Assembly: GCA_009746045.1 (NCBI GenBank)
Contig: RPFO01001943.1
Span: 32,725-96,724, forward strand
Source: Mesostigma viride
Lineage: Eukaryota > Streptophyta > Mesostigmatophyceae > Mesostigmatales > Mesostigmataceae
Reading direction: 5' to 3'
DNA: 64,000 bases
Notes under the pieces: model-generated
The model's database searches: none
The model's input: only the letters and a program-made list of their open reading frames with translations
What the model was told of the DNA's origin: nothing
In this document: positions 36,479 through 44,514 of the stretch, piece by piece
Layout of the letters: each line of letters starts with the position of its first letter
Position numbering within the stretch: position 1 is the first letter of the stretch
Position numbers and translations under genes: made by a program

Positions 36479-36973
36479 ATGATCAAGTGCGGCGCACCTA
36501 CGAAAAGCGGCAAGAGGTGCAAAAACCCTGACCAAGGGGGAGGCTGTCATCTGCACATCGGGAGAGGCTATTGGCACCGTGTCAGAGCGTCAGATTCGAC
36601 ACCGCGCACGTCGCGCAGGATAACGAGAGATCAATGCGATGTAGCATTTCTCAAGAACCGTCATCGCAGGGATTTAGAGAGACGGTATAAAGATCTTTGG
36701 GACAAATTTTTTGTCAAATTCGGCAGGTTCATCGACGAAGATGCCGTTCCTGATGTCTACAACGAAGCTGCACGTGCACAATTTAAAAAATATGCCGTCG
36801 AAAACAAAAAAATTATACGAGATCCTAACCGAGCCTCTCTTATGGAAAAAAGGGCAGAATTGGCAGAGGAGGCTAAAAAAATACACGAAGAAGAGATGAA
36901 AGTACACCAGTGGGCATACGAAACAGCTAGGAAGGAATGGGAGGAAAAGGGTCGTATAGACTACTCGGACTAA
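36479..36973 (+). CDS. Small Cys/His zinc protein, virus-like
   Basis: 164 residues. The N-terminus has a compact Cys/His module: C4, then C13, C22 and H24/H26 in a GAPTKSGKRCKNPDQGGG context. This resembles short zinc modules common in giant-virus and protist proteins (DUF5763-like pattern). The rest is strongly charged and helical (RAELAEEAKKIHEEEMKVHQ), probably a coiled coil. Start chosen at the first Met, directly before the module. The AT content is higher than in neighbouring genes. A similar zinc module occurs at 45,573-45,899. Function unknown; nucleic-acid binding is an inference. Confidence 0.7.
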   Translation: MIKCGAPTKSGKRCKNPDQGGGCHLHIGRGYWHRVRASDSTPRTSRRITRDQCDVAFLKNRHRRDLERRYKDLWDKFFVKFGRFIDEDAVPDVYNEAARAQFKKYAVENKKIIRDPNRASLMEKRAELAEEAKKIHEEEMKVHQWAYETARKEWEEKGRIDYSD

Positions 36974-37002
36974 GACTAACAAACCGAGAGGTCACGGACA
37001 AT

Positions 37003-37089
37003 GGGTGGGAAGGCTGTTTCGCCAGGCCGGGGCTTTGCAGGTGTGCCAGAATTATTGTAAAATTTCAAAGTCTGAAAGGGCAACGAGGG
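37003..37089 (+). repeat. Direct repeat downstream of the zinc-protein gene
   Basis: Partner of 36,364-36,450. Shares GCCAGGCCGGGGCTTTGCAGGTG and TTTCAAAGTCTGAAAGGGCAAC-type sequence. Confidence 0.65.
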
Positions 37090-37273
37090 GTCGGTTTGCT
37101 AGGATCTAGGCAATAGGACTCGGTGTCTTTTCGGGTGGGTGGAGCACTTTCTCAGCACTGGCTAGGCTCCGCGAGGGCGACCCCCCGTGCTGGTTGACAG
37201 TTGGCAGCAGTTGGCAGCAGTGGGCAGGGGTGGCGGTCGTCAGCAAAAAATGTGGTGCATTAGTGAGGCAGCT

Positions 37274-37508
37274 ATGCCGTTGAAACTGTCCAAGGACGAC
37301 TCTATCGTTCGGTCCCGTAACTACTGCGGCATCGCAGTGGGGTAGCGCCCGCACGTGCGCTCGTTTCGGTCAGGTGCGGCGTTTCGGGCTGTACCTGCTC
37401 CCGGCGTCTCTGCTCCAGAAGTACAGGGCGAGGGACGAGAAGATCCGCCAGGGGCTGTGCAGCCGGGCACGCCGGCAGCGCAAGAGTGAGGGCGCGGGGC
37501 GGGCTTGA
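37274..37508 (+). pseudogene. Possible small broken gene
   Basis: An ATG at 37,274 opens 23 codons (MPLKLSKDDSIVRSRN...) and stops at 37,345. In another frame from about 37,295 a basic stretch with good coding character (RRFGLYLLPASLLQKYRARD) runs to a TGA at 37,508. The two parts could be one small protein with a frameshift near 37,300-37,340. No family recognised. Confidence 0.35.
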
Positions 37509-38128
37509 GGGAGTGGATGCTGGCCGGGGGCCTTTTTGCCCGAGTGCCTATCCACCTTCCCTGGGCGACACGGGGTTGTCGCGGGCTGAAGGTCAAAAAA
37601 GGCCCTTTTTGCCTATCCACTGTCGCTGCCCGCCACACGCGTCTCGCAGGTCTGCGCTGGGGGCACCCGTCGAGACGGGGTTCTCGAGGGCACTCGTTGG
37701 ATAGTCACTTTTGGATAGAGGCTTTTTTTCGACCCCGTCTCCAAGTTTATTTCTGTGGAGGCATGCATGCGTGCATGTGTATGCTGTATACGCTAAGTCT
37801 TTTTTTCCAATTTGCACTACCATAAAATAAATTTCTTTTTCGAGTAAAAAAAACACCACTATCCAAAAGTGACTATCCACCGCCGCGTGTCGGCAATCGC
37901 GTGTCGGGGCGTGCCCCGAATGGCACCCCTCGAGCGTGCATTCTCGGTGCCACTCGCTGGATAGTCAAAAACGGTCCAAATCGGCCTTCACCGGGCGGCG
38001 CGGGCGGGTGGGCGGACGAAGGTGGATAGTGGGTGGGGTGCAAACGGGTGCGGTGCCTATCCAAGCCGCGAGCCGCGAGTGGGAGGGGATGAACGCAAGG
38101 ATTCGTTTATTGATGAATAAATAGACAT
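37509..38128. promoter_or_regulatory. Intergenic region with repeated TGGATAG / CTATCCA motif
   Basis: No gene seen. CTATCCA or TGGATAG (or close forms) occurs about eight times on the two strands (near 37,548, 37,612, 37,698, 37,712, 37,860, 37,874, 37,958, 38,021 and 38,061), often next to CACTCG(T/C). An inverted arrangement pairs 37,697-37,716 with 37,860-37,878. It could be a viral promoter motif cluster or a small inverted element. Confidence 0.45.
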
Positions 38129-38431
38129 TCAGCACCTGGCGAAGTTGTAGGTGAGCATCCTGGCCAGCCGGCAGCCGGCGCTCTTGCCCTTCTGCGTGAG
38201 CCCGGCGACGGGCGTGTGCCTGGCTATGAAGGACGTGACGCGCTTGCCGGCCCCGGAGACGGCGTCTCCCACGGGGTTGCGCGCGAGCCCGAACGCGTTG
38301 AGCGCGCCCCCGGCGAGCGAGAGGGGGTTGACCGAGTCGATGACGGCGTGCTGCACGGCGCCGAGCGCCCCGTGGCCGTATTTGGGCCAACCCACGCTCA
38401 AGCTATAGAGCGCAAGATTCAGATCACCCAT
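38129..38431 (-). CDS. Small hypothetical virus-like protein, 100 aa
   Basis: Gly/Ala/Ser-rich, moderately hydrophobic protein with segments GALGAVQHAVIDSVNPLSLAGG and a basic C-terminal end. Weakly amphipathic, with no clear membrane helix and no recognised domain. High GC and strand-specific codon bias support it as a real gene. It is transcribed away from the membrane-protein cluster, sharing the 38,432-38,558 intergenic region. Confidence 0.55.
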   Translation of the reverse strand: MGDLNLALYSLSVGWPKYGHGALGAVQHAVIDSVNPLSLAGGALNAFGLARNPVGDAVSGAGKRVTSFIARHTPVAGLTQKGKSAGCRLARMLTYNFARC

Positions 38432-38558
38432 ATCCCAGGCAGTAGGGATAGGCTGGGTCGCTAGTCACTCAATCAACATCATATAGGCCCTCTACATACT
38501 AGTAGTGCGCTGGTCTTACACGCGCCCGTAAGTTTTATAAGCCCGTATAGTATACACA
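38432..38558. promoter_or_regulatory. Divergent promoter region
   Basis: AT-rich stretch between divergent genes. TATA-like TATAAGCCCGTATAGTATAC lies just upstream of the ATG at 38,559. Confidence 0.4.
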
Positions 38559-38774
38559 ATGATCAATTTGAATGACGGTCGCAACAATCGTAGGTGGACA
38601 TTTCGCGTTATTGCGCTCGTGTTTCTTGTCACAATTGGCATAACAGCGTATTTTGTTAGCTTGTCACTTGACGATTTACGTGATACAGGCTTGCCAGATT
38701 CGGACACGCCTTGGACGAGTGCAGTTTTATACCCGTCGCGCGGGCTTAATGCCCTTGAAATATATATGCCGTGA
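38559..38774 (+). CDS. Small single-pass membrane protein, 71 aa
   Basis: The basic N-terminus (NDGRNNRRWTFR) is followed by one hydrophobic segment (about residues 17-37, VIALVFLVTIGITAYFVSLS) and a polar C-terminal tail, so it is probably anchored with the tail on one side of the membrane. First of six closely spaced plus-strand genes coding membrane proteins, likely virion or host-membrane components. No family recognised. Confidence 0.6.
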   Translation: MINLNDGRNNRRWTFRVIALVFLVTIGITAYFVSLSLDDLRDTGLPDSDTPWTSAVLYPSRGLNALEIYMP

Positions 38775-38808
38775 GCAGATTATTTTATATAGTGTATTTA
38801 TAACTATC

Positions 38809-39147
38809 ATGGCCGTTGCTGCGGGAGTAGAAACAGCAGGGGCACTTGCAAAATTTTTGCCGACTATCGGAGAACACATTGCGAGTTCTGCGGTGGCATT
38901 CGGTGTGTTCTCGTCTCTCGGCGCGATCTTTGACAGACGTCATCGTTCGCCTCGTCCGGCCGCAACCGTCGCGTATCCCAAAAAGGAGGACATCGGGCTC
39001 TCGCCTTTTGGTAACTTCATCATAGTCGCGTTCATCATTCTGACAGTGGTGCTGATGTACAGTCTGTGGACAGAGACCCCGCCTCCAGGTCCAGGTGTTT
39101 TAGAAATGTTAAAAAGATTTGGCGCAAGAGCTTACGTACACATGTAA
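38809..39147 (+). CDS. Membrane protein, 112 aa
   Basis: Start chosen at 38,809 (ATGGCCGTTGCTGCG), because a longer frame from 38,653 runs through the preceding gene. An Ala/Gly-rich hydrophobic N-terminal region (about 1-42), a basic Pro-rich linker (RRHRSPRPAA), then a strong membrane helix (about 69-87, FIIVAFIILTVVLMYSLW) and a Pro-rich tail. No known family. Part of the membrane-protein run. Confidence 0.6.
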   Translation: MAVAAGVETAGALAKFLPTIGEHIASSAVAFGVFSSLGAIFDRRHRSPRPAATVAYPKKEDIGLSPFGNFIIVAFIILTVVLMYSLWTETPPPGPGVLEMLKRFGARAYVHM

Positions 39148-39198
39148 AGTCATTCTTTCATTCATTTTTTTTTTTCGCGTGTTATAGATGTATTCACA

Positions 39199-39462
39199 AT
39201 GAGTCCGTTCTCCGGTTTGGAACCGTGGCAAATCAAGTTGCTAATCACAGTGATCCTCGTCCACACAGCGGCAAGTGTCCAGGTTTACAACAAGGATAGA
39301 TATCGTTGCGGGTCGTATTCCGATTGGACGTGTCATTATTCGAAACGCATCGTCCCGTTTGCCAGTTTTGCGGCAGTTGTTTGGATGGTTATGGTGCTAT
39401 TCTGCCGCAGTTCAATTGGAAAAGACAGCAAAGCTTGCATGTACAGGGGGCTTTTGGCGTAA
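39199..39462 (+). CDS. Membrane protein with Cys-containing loop, 87 aa
   Basis: Two hydrophobic segments (about 11-28 and 50-69) flank a loop with the pattern YNKDRYRCGSYSDWTC. The next gene has an equivalent loop (YVRRDGFRCQLSPLDKEC) between similar helices, so these look like paralogues from tandem duplication. The paired Cys could form a disulfide on a lumenal or virion surface (inference). Confidence 0.6.
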   Translation: MSPFSGLEPWQIKLLITVILVHTAASVQVYNKDRYRCGSYSDWTCHYSKRIVPFASFAAVVWMVMVLFCRSSIGKDSKACMYRGLLA

Positions 39463-39490
39463 CTTATTTTCTACCAACAAATTAAGAATA

Positions 39491-39832
39491 ATGGCATTCT
39501 GGGGTGCTTCTCTGTCTCAGCTATGGAGTATCATGTTTGGATCGCCTGCAAATTTCTTGTCCGCAGCTTTGGGATTTTCAGTTGGAATGATTGCCGAAAA
39601 GTACGCCGTGTCTTTGGTCTTTATGGCAGTCGCCGCAGTCGTTGTGTTACACACAGCCGCTACGGCTAGCTATGTACGTCGCGACGGCTTCCGCTGTCAA
39701 CTGTCGCCGCTCGACAAGGAATGCATCTGGGTAAAATGGGTGTCACTCGCACTTGGCTTGTACTTCAGCTATTACATGATAACAAGATCGATATCCGAGG
39801 CCAGAATTGTCATGTATCCAACAAGGACTTAA
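39491..39832 (+). CDS. Multi-pass membrane protein, 113 aa, paralogue of the preceding gene
   Basis: Start at ATGGCATTCTGGGG (39,491), 28 bp after the previous stop. Hydrophobic segments near 20-36, 40-60 and 84-100. The loop RRDGFRCQLSPLDKEC carries two Cys and an acidic residue spaced as in the upstream neighbour. No named family. Probably part of the same membrane module. Confidence 0.6.
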   Translation: MAFWGASLSQLWSIMFGSPANFLSAALGFSVGMIAEKYAVSLVFMAVAAVVVLHTAATASYVRRDGFRCQLSPLDKECIWVKWVSLALGLYFSYYMITRSISEARIVMYPTRT

Positions 39833-39861
39833 ACTTTATCAAAGGCATTAATAGTACGATA

Positions 39862-40200
39862 ATGGATCGCGATTTGGTGCTGTTTATACTTGTCGTGCTT
39901 GCTTTGCTATACGTCGCAACGAAACTGAGCTTTTCGATAACAAACGGCCTTGCCACCGCGTGGTGCACAGTGACCCTGCGTCCTGGCGATAAGAAATGCA
40001 AAGAGAGCACCGCGTCCCGCATCAGGGCATCTTTTGGCGGTGGAATCTTGCCCGTTATCGTTGGAGCGGCAGGGGCGCTTTCGATTCGCCGGCTTATTGC
40101 AATTCCAAGCGAGCGACCGGTGGTGATGGTGTACGACAACGAACCAAGGGTGCCAAGATCACCAAGACGCGGGCGCATGCCATTTTTTAAATGGAAGTAG
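39862..40200 (+). CDS. Membrane protein with basic C-terminal tail, 112 aa
   Basis: N-terminal hydrophobic helix (about 5-23), a loop with two Cys (AWCTVTLRPGDKKC), a Gly-rich hydrophobic segment (about 56-76) and a basic tail (RSPRRGRMPFFKWK). It has the same helix-loop-helix layout as the two preceding genes and is probably the third paralogue. It ends only 3 bp before the stop of the convergent gene. Confidence 0.6.
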   Translation: MDRDLVLFILVVLALLYVATKLSFSITNGLATAWCTVTLRPGDKKCKESTASRIRASFGGGILPVIVGAAGALSIRRLIAIPSERPVVMVYDNEPRVPRSPRRGRMPFFKWK

Positions 40201-40203
40201 GTG

Positions 40204-40584
40204 TCACTTTTGATTCTTGTTTATTCGTTTAATGAATACCCACTTTCCCATCTTCATAGCCGCAAACAGTAGTTTGTACGCTAGGATCCATAGAAACACA
40301 GTTCTAAGCATCACGTGTACACTTTCTAGGCGGTCATCTATGACCTCCTCGCAATATTGCGGGCTTTCTTTCCACATTTCAGACGATGTTGACGTCATCT
40401 GTGCACAAATGTCATGCTTTTCCATGTTCATCCAAAAGCCCATGTCTCCAAAATGGGGGCCTTTTAAAAACAGATCACGCAGAGGGCGTTTTACAACTAG
40501 ATCGTACACTATCGCCATTGTATCGCTCTCATACACAAGGTACGCGATTTTAAACGCGCCATGCTTATTCAAACCTAACAACAA
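40204..40584 (-). CDS. Hypothetical protein with C-terminal membrane helix, 126 aa
   Basis: Globular N-terminal two thirds, then a hydrophobic segment (about 93-109, VFLWILAYKLLFAAM) and a Lys-rich C-terminus (KRINKNQK), a possible tail anchor. Convergent with the membrane-protein cluster. Overlaps the next minus-strand gene by 20 bp, typical of compact virus genomes. No family recognised. Confidence 0.6.
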   Translation of the reverse strand: MLLGLNKHGAFKIAYLVYESDTMAIVYDLVVKRPLRDLFLKGPHFGDMGFWMNMEKHDICAQMTSTSSEMWKESPQYCEEVIDDRLESVHVMLRTVFLWILAYKLLFAAMKMGKWVFIKRINKNQK

Positions 40585-40783
40585 AGCGGCGCACCACCTG
40601 TTTCACTTGTGGCCGCACAATGATAGCAAGATCCGAAGCCTTGCATCTGTTTCTGCACTTGATGATTCTGCCGCCTTTGACTCGCACGTTTGGCACCTTG
40701 TCTTTCCCCCTTGGCAGGTCGGCCCTTATTTCGTCTGACTGTGGGACCGCGCATATTCGATCACGCCATGCTGGATGGCCCAT
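40565..40783 (-). CDS. Small basic protein, 72 aa
   Basis: Lys/Arg-rich with two Cys in IIKCRNRCKASDLAII and a helical C-terminus (VKQVVRRFVVRFE). It overlaps the 3' end of the upstream gene by 58 bp, so translation may start later than the first ATG. Kept because the frame continues the minus-strand series and has consistent composition. Function unknown. Confidence 0.4.
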   Translation of the reverse strand: MGHPAWRDRICAVPQSDEIRADLPRGKDKVPNVRVKGGRIIKCRNRCKASDLAIIVRPQVKQVVRRFVVRFE

Positions 40784-41232
40784 CGGAAGAAGTTCATCTG
40801 TCCAGGCGTGGTCACGATCTGCTTCACCCCGTTGCAGAGTTTGGTCTTGTTGCGCCTGGCGAACGGGTCGAACATGCGCTTCGAGTAAAATTCAAGCTGC
40901 TCGCGGTATGACATGTACAGGTTAAACGGTAGCGCGCCCTCCTCGACGCAGTATTCGACTCTCCGCGTCTTAGCAAAGTTTGTAACCAGCCACTCAATCA
41001 CGCGCAAAGAAAGGCCTGATGATGGCTTCCTCCCCTCGGCATTCGCAAACTCGTACAGCGTGTCAAAGTTGGCCGAGTTGCCATAAAAACGCTGAAGAGA
41101 CCTCTCCAGCAGGTCCATGGCGTCCAAGGCTGAGCTTGTACGTGTAAGATCAGGCGTGGAAATGTCGCGAGCGTCCGCTGTGTCACGTGTCGTAGTGAAT
41201 GCGCAAATCGAGGACGATTTCGACCGCTGCAC
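40726..41232 (-). CDS. Conserved giant-virus-type small protein, 168 aa
   Basis: The C-terminal half has the pattern YSKRMFDPFARRNK followed by IVTTPGQMNFFRWAIQHGVI, which I associate with a small protein conserved in several nucleocytoplasmic large DNA viruses. Its role is not established to my knowledge. The N-terminus is Ser/Thr/Asp-rich and the middle is helical. Divergent from the gene at 41,291 across a 58-bp gap with a TATA-like CTATATATTTC. Confidence 0.6.
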   Translation of the reverse strand: MQRSKSSSICAFTTTRDTADARDISTPDLTRTSSALDAMDLLERSLQRFYGNSANFDTLYEFANAEGRKPSSGLSLRVIEWLVTNFAKTRRVEYCVEEGALPFNLYMSYREQLEFYSKRMFDPFARRNKTKLCNGVKQIVTTPGQMNFFRWAIQHGVIEYARSHSQTK

Positions 41233-41290
41233 TACGAGACGCTTGACTGGCAGATGATCGTGCTATATATTTCTATGCGTGTAGATGTAG

Positions 41291-41896
41291 ATGATGGAGG
41301 ATGTTAAATTGCTAAAGAAATCCCTCGCGACAACGGAGAGGATGATAAAGCAAGGGTTGCGGATACCGTCCGACACAGACCGCGGTCTGTCTTTATTGCT
41401 CAGGAAGTGGAATCGTCTTAAGAAGCAGCTCGCGTACGTCATGCAGTATTACGGACCGGGCGTATCGACAGGCCTGATCGTTCCTCGCCCACCCAGTGAC
41501 TCACGCAAGGTGGCGGGCGACAATTCTGCCACGTCGCCTATTCAAAACGCCGAGATGGGCGACGCTATCTCTGCCAAAAAAGACAAGGTCGCTATCTCTG
41601 CCAAGAAAGAAAGCGTCGGAGACAATCAGGAGGTGCGACCCAAGACTCGCAACTATGAATACGGCGAGTCCGGTGGGGACATGGGTATCAGTCGAGACAT
41701 GATGGAGAGAATCGTTGACAAGGTCAAATACGCCGCTCGTATTCTATGGTTAGGGTCATCATGCAGCCATATAACCACATATCAGTGCCAAGCTCCTCAA
41801 CTGCCTCATTATGCCAGGGATGATCAGAATGGGGCGATTTATTCTGCCTGCTGGTATCCCTATCAGCCTAAACCGTGTATGCCGACCCGGACCTGA
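41291..41896 (+). CDS. Hypothetical charged protein (C-terminal end uncertain)
   Basis: The first 150 residues look genuine: a basic helical N-terminus (LLKKSLATTERMIKQG) and a Lys/Asp-rich linker with an internal repeat (AISAKKDKVAISAKKES), ending in a helical segment with DMMERIVDKVKYAARIL. Beyond about 41,750 the frame runs through the start of the next gene and its composition changes, so the natural end is probably lost or lies near there. No family recognised. Confidence 0.5.
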   Translation: MMEDVKLLKKSLATTERMIKQGLRIPSDTDRGLSLLLRKWNRLKKQLAYVMQYYGPGVSTGLIVPRPPSDSRKVAGDNSATSPIQNAEMGDAISAKKDKVAISAKKESVGDNQEVRPKTRNYEYGESGGDMGISRDMMERIVDKVKYAARILWLGSSCSHITTYQCQAPQLPHYARDDQNGAIYSACWYPYQPKPCMPTRT

Positions 41897-42618
41897 GCAC
41901 AGTGGAGGTGTACATCGACGGTGTGCGTCGGCTGGTGATCAGAGGCGCAGACTCTGCCATTCCAAATGTCCAGATCTCGCAACCGGTGTCACTTACATTT
42001 GGCGGAACTGAATACTGTTTTGCCTTAGCTCAGTACGACAACGTGCGCATTGAGGTCGTGCACACTCCGACAAATTCGAATGCCGACGGTGCGGGGTTGG
42101 CGGTCATGGGCGACGGACTCGTCAACAAGAGGTGGTGCGACAGATCCATCACGTGGAATAAAAACGTGACGCAGGAGCAAGGAGACTACCGCGGTTCGTA
42201 TTGGCATGTCAAGGGAGGCCAGATCATGTTTTCACGCGTCATTGACAGTGGTGTAAGAAAGGCGCCCGGATCTGGCGTCTTACTGAGCTCTCTCCCGGTC
42301 AAGTCCCTCTCCGCTCCTTTGACAGAGCCCCACATGTGGAAACTTGCGGCATATACCTCCAATCAGCCCACGGCGCACGTTTCTCCCGACAGCGTGTCTA
42401 GCCTAGCACTCGAGTACTCGGGCACGACCCCACCGCATCACGAAGGCGGATACTTTGAAACCAAGTACGGCCTTACCGGCTTCCTTACTTCTTTTTACAG
42501 CGCTGCCGCAGTTGCCAGGGCTGGCTCCGACATCCTTTACACTGGAGTGGTAAAGCCCATTACGTCACTATATCGGCGGCCATCGGTGGTTACTCTGGGG
42601 CGGAAGGTGAAGCGATGA
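41747..42618 (+). pseudogene. Virion/fibre-like protein, two frameshifts near the start
   Basis: The main frame (from about 41,872 to 42,618) encodes a beta-rich protein of about 247 residues with EVYIDGVRRLVI, a strand pattern like that of LamG or fibre domains, and a basic end (RRPSVVTLGRKVKR). Its N-terminus appears to continue upstream in two other frames: ATG at 41,747 (MVRVIMQPYNHISV) and then GRFILPAGIPISLNRV at about 41,826-41,874. Shifts near 41,813 and 41,872 would join them. It lies in a row of similar genes, 4 bp overlapping the next. Either a decayed virion gene or a correct gene with sequencing indels. Confidence 0.55.
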
Positions 42619-43343
42619 CGGCACCGTTTGCTTGCGACATCAGCGGCTCCGTTAACACCGCGGTAGACATGGTGGAACTTGTCACAATAGGCTACGTACC
42701 TGACAGTGTTGACGCGTACGTGAGCGTGTGGGTCTGGCGCGGGGGTCGCATCCTTCTCACCACCGGTCTGAAGTACACAGAGACGGCGTACCCTGTTGTC
42801 GGCAGCCGCGAGTTCGTGCTCGGCATCCTCATGGGGCCGACGTCGCCGGAACTGTTTATTAACGGCGTAAAGAAGACACTGGCTCCGTGGAGGACTATTG
42901 CCACGAATGATGTATCCCCCTCTCAGATCGTGTCTGTTGCCTCCTTGCAAAGTCAAACGGCATCTGATCGCGGGCTATTCATAGGTTCAAGGCGTACTTA
43001 CACATCCGGCGCTGCCATATCGGTCGCATACAAGAACTGGCGCGTTGTAGACACCACTAACCCGATAATGACCGTCGCGCAAATTCGTGACACGCAGTTG
43101 TACAGGTACGCCAACGAATACGACTCGGAACCGCTGACAGTCACTTACGGTTTTCGAATCGCCGACGACGAGACGCTCCAGATTGTAAAGACGCAGGGGT
43201 CGATGGCGGCGGACACACTCCTGGGCAACCCACTCCCAGCCGCCGACGACCCGTCAGGCTCGGCCGGTCTGACTGTCAACTCTTTGGGCGCGATCGACTC
43301 AGACGCTGTGGACGTTGTCATGGAGGTGTACAACAAACGCTAA
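42615..43343 (+). CDS. Beta-rich, LamG-like virion protein candidate, 242 aa
   Basis: ATG at 42,615 overlaps the preceding stop. The pattern ELFINGVKKTLAP followed by GLFIGSRRTY and a terminal KNWRVVDTT is typical of concanavalin/LamG-like jelly rolls, which bind glycans or build surface fibres. Acidic C-terminus. Likely a structural or host-attachment protein of the virion. The assignment is by fold-like pattern, without a family match. Confidence 0.55.
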   Translation: MTAPFACDISGSVNTAVDMVELVTIGYVPDSVDAYVSVWVWRGGRILLTTGLKYTETAYPVVGSREFVLGILMGPTSPELFINGVKKTLAPWRTIATNDVSPSQIVSVASLQSQTASDRGLFIGSRRTYTSGAAISVAYKNWRVVDTTNPIMTVAQIRDTQLYRYANEYDSEPLTVTYGFRIADDETLQIVKTQGSMAADTLLGNPLPAADDPSGSAGLTVNSLGAIDSDAVDVVMEVYNKR

Positions 43344-43407
43344 GACTGTGCTTTGGTGGCCGTTTTTTTCATCGATGCTAGTGTGAAAACCTTTGCCGGA
43401 TCTCATA

Positions 43408-44445
43408 ATGCCTCCTCCGCTCGAAAACGCGACGGGGCGGCTGTACTTCCGGTCCATCCAGACCAAGGAACTCATCACTGTGTCTGATGACGGCACAAAG
43501 CGCGGCGCTCTTAAGCTCGACCAGACGGCGGAAGGGCCCGTGCTGCAATCAGGATCAACGGGGGCAAAGCTCATCATTGGAGAGGATGACACCACTTTTG
43601 AGACCAAGACGGGGGTGGCAGTAAAAAAGTACACAGCGAGTTCCATTGGAACGACAACTTCAGAAGCCGACACATTAATCGGTCTTAAAACGTCGACAAT
43701 TGGGTCGACGTCTGTGATGCTTCAAGGACTTCACGCTGATCAATACCCGACAACAAATAACACTGCGGTTTATCACACACTAGTGCAATCGACTAAACGC
43801 GATCTTGTGTTATCAGGCAATAGCGTGCTTGTAAATGACGGAACGCCGGGTCACGTTGTGACGGTCGGCGAGCTGCACACGTATCCCGGAGACGGCAAGG
43901 CGGCTAGCGGCGGTACGTCCATTCGCGCGCTGGGAAAGCACCTGGTCGACGCAGCCACCAACACGTACGAATCAGCCTCACTCGACATCGGGGTGCGCGC
44001 CGATGCCTCCTTTGCCAGCACGGGATCGAGCGCAACACGCGCAATTGTGTCCAGCACCTCCAATGCCGACCTGTCCGTCCAGTCTGGCAGGCAGCTACGG
44101 TTGATGGGAGATGCCGTGTTGATCGGTTCCACCTCGTCGGTCAAGTTTTTCCCCAGCGGCGAGTCGGGACAGGAGACAACCAACCCGCACGGTTTTCTGG
44201 AAATCGCACATGCGAATGACAACCGGTCGGAGGCGATCACAATCTCTACTCCGCAGGTTGCCCAGCCGGTTGATATCATCGTACGGCCTGGCACTAGCAA
44301 GATGGTGGCAGAAGCCGACTCGTTTGAAATGGGGTCTGGCGACACTAGGTATAGGTTCACCATAATCAATGGACAGTTGAGGATAAACAAACGCGTATTG
44401 GGATCTGCCGATCCTGAAAAGACGATCTTTGTGTTTGACAGTTGA
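43408..44445 (+). CDS. Fibre-like repetitive beta protein, 345 aa
   Basis: Start at ATGCCTCCTCC (43,408). The sequence is rich in Ser/Thr/Gly/Asp with recurrent short strands (TGRLYFRSI, GALKLDQT, SVKFFPSG, RYRFTIINGQLRINK), similar in style to tail-fibre or knob proteins of viruses and phages. No Cys-rich or enzymatic motif. Third in the co-directional virion-like row. The exact role is an inference. Confidence 0.55.
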   Translation: MPPPLENATGRLYFRSIQTKELITVSDDGTKRGALKLDQTAEGPVLQSGSTGAKLIIGEDDTTFETKTGVAVKKYTASSIGTTTSEADTLIGLKTSTIGSTSVMLQGLHADQYPTTNNTAVYHTLVQSTKRDLVLSGNSVLVNDGTPGHVVTVGELHTYPGDGKAASGGTSIRALGKHLVDAATNTYESASLDIGVRADASFASTGSSATRAIVSSTSNADLSVQSGRQLRLMGDAVLIGSTSSVKFFPSGESGQETTNPHGFLEIAHANDNRSEAITISTPQVAQPVDIIVRPGTSKMVAEADSFEMGSGDTRYRFTIINGQLRINKRVLGSADPEKTIFVFDS

Positions 44446-44514
44446 ATGATTCACTAATGAGATTGGGGTTCGTTATTTGCTCGCAAAACATGTCATTTAC
44501 TACTGTGTCCGCAA

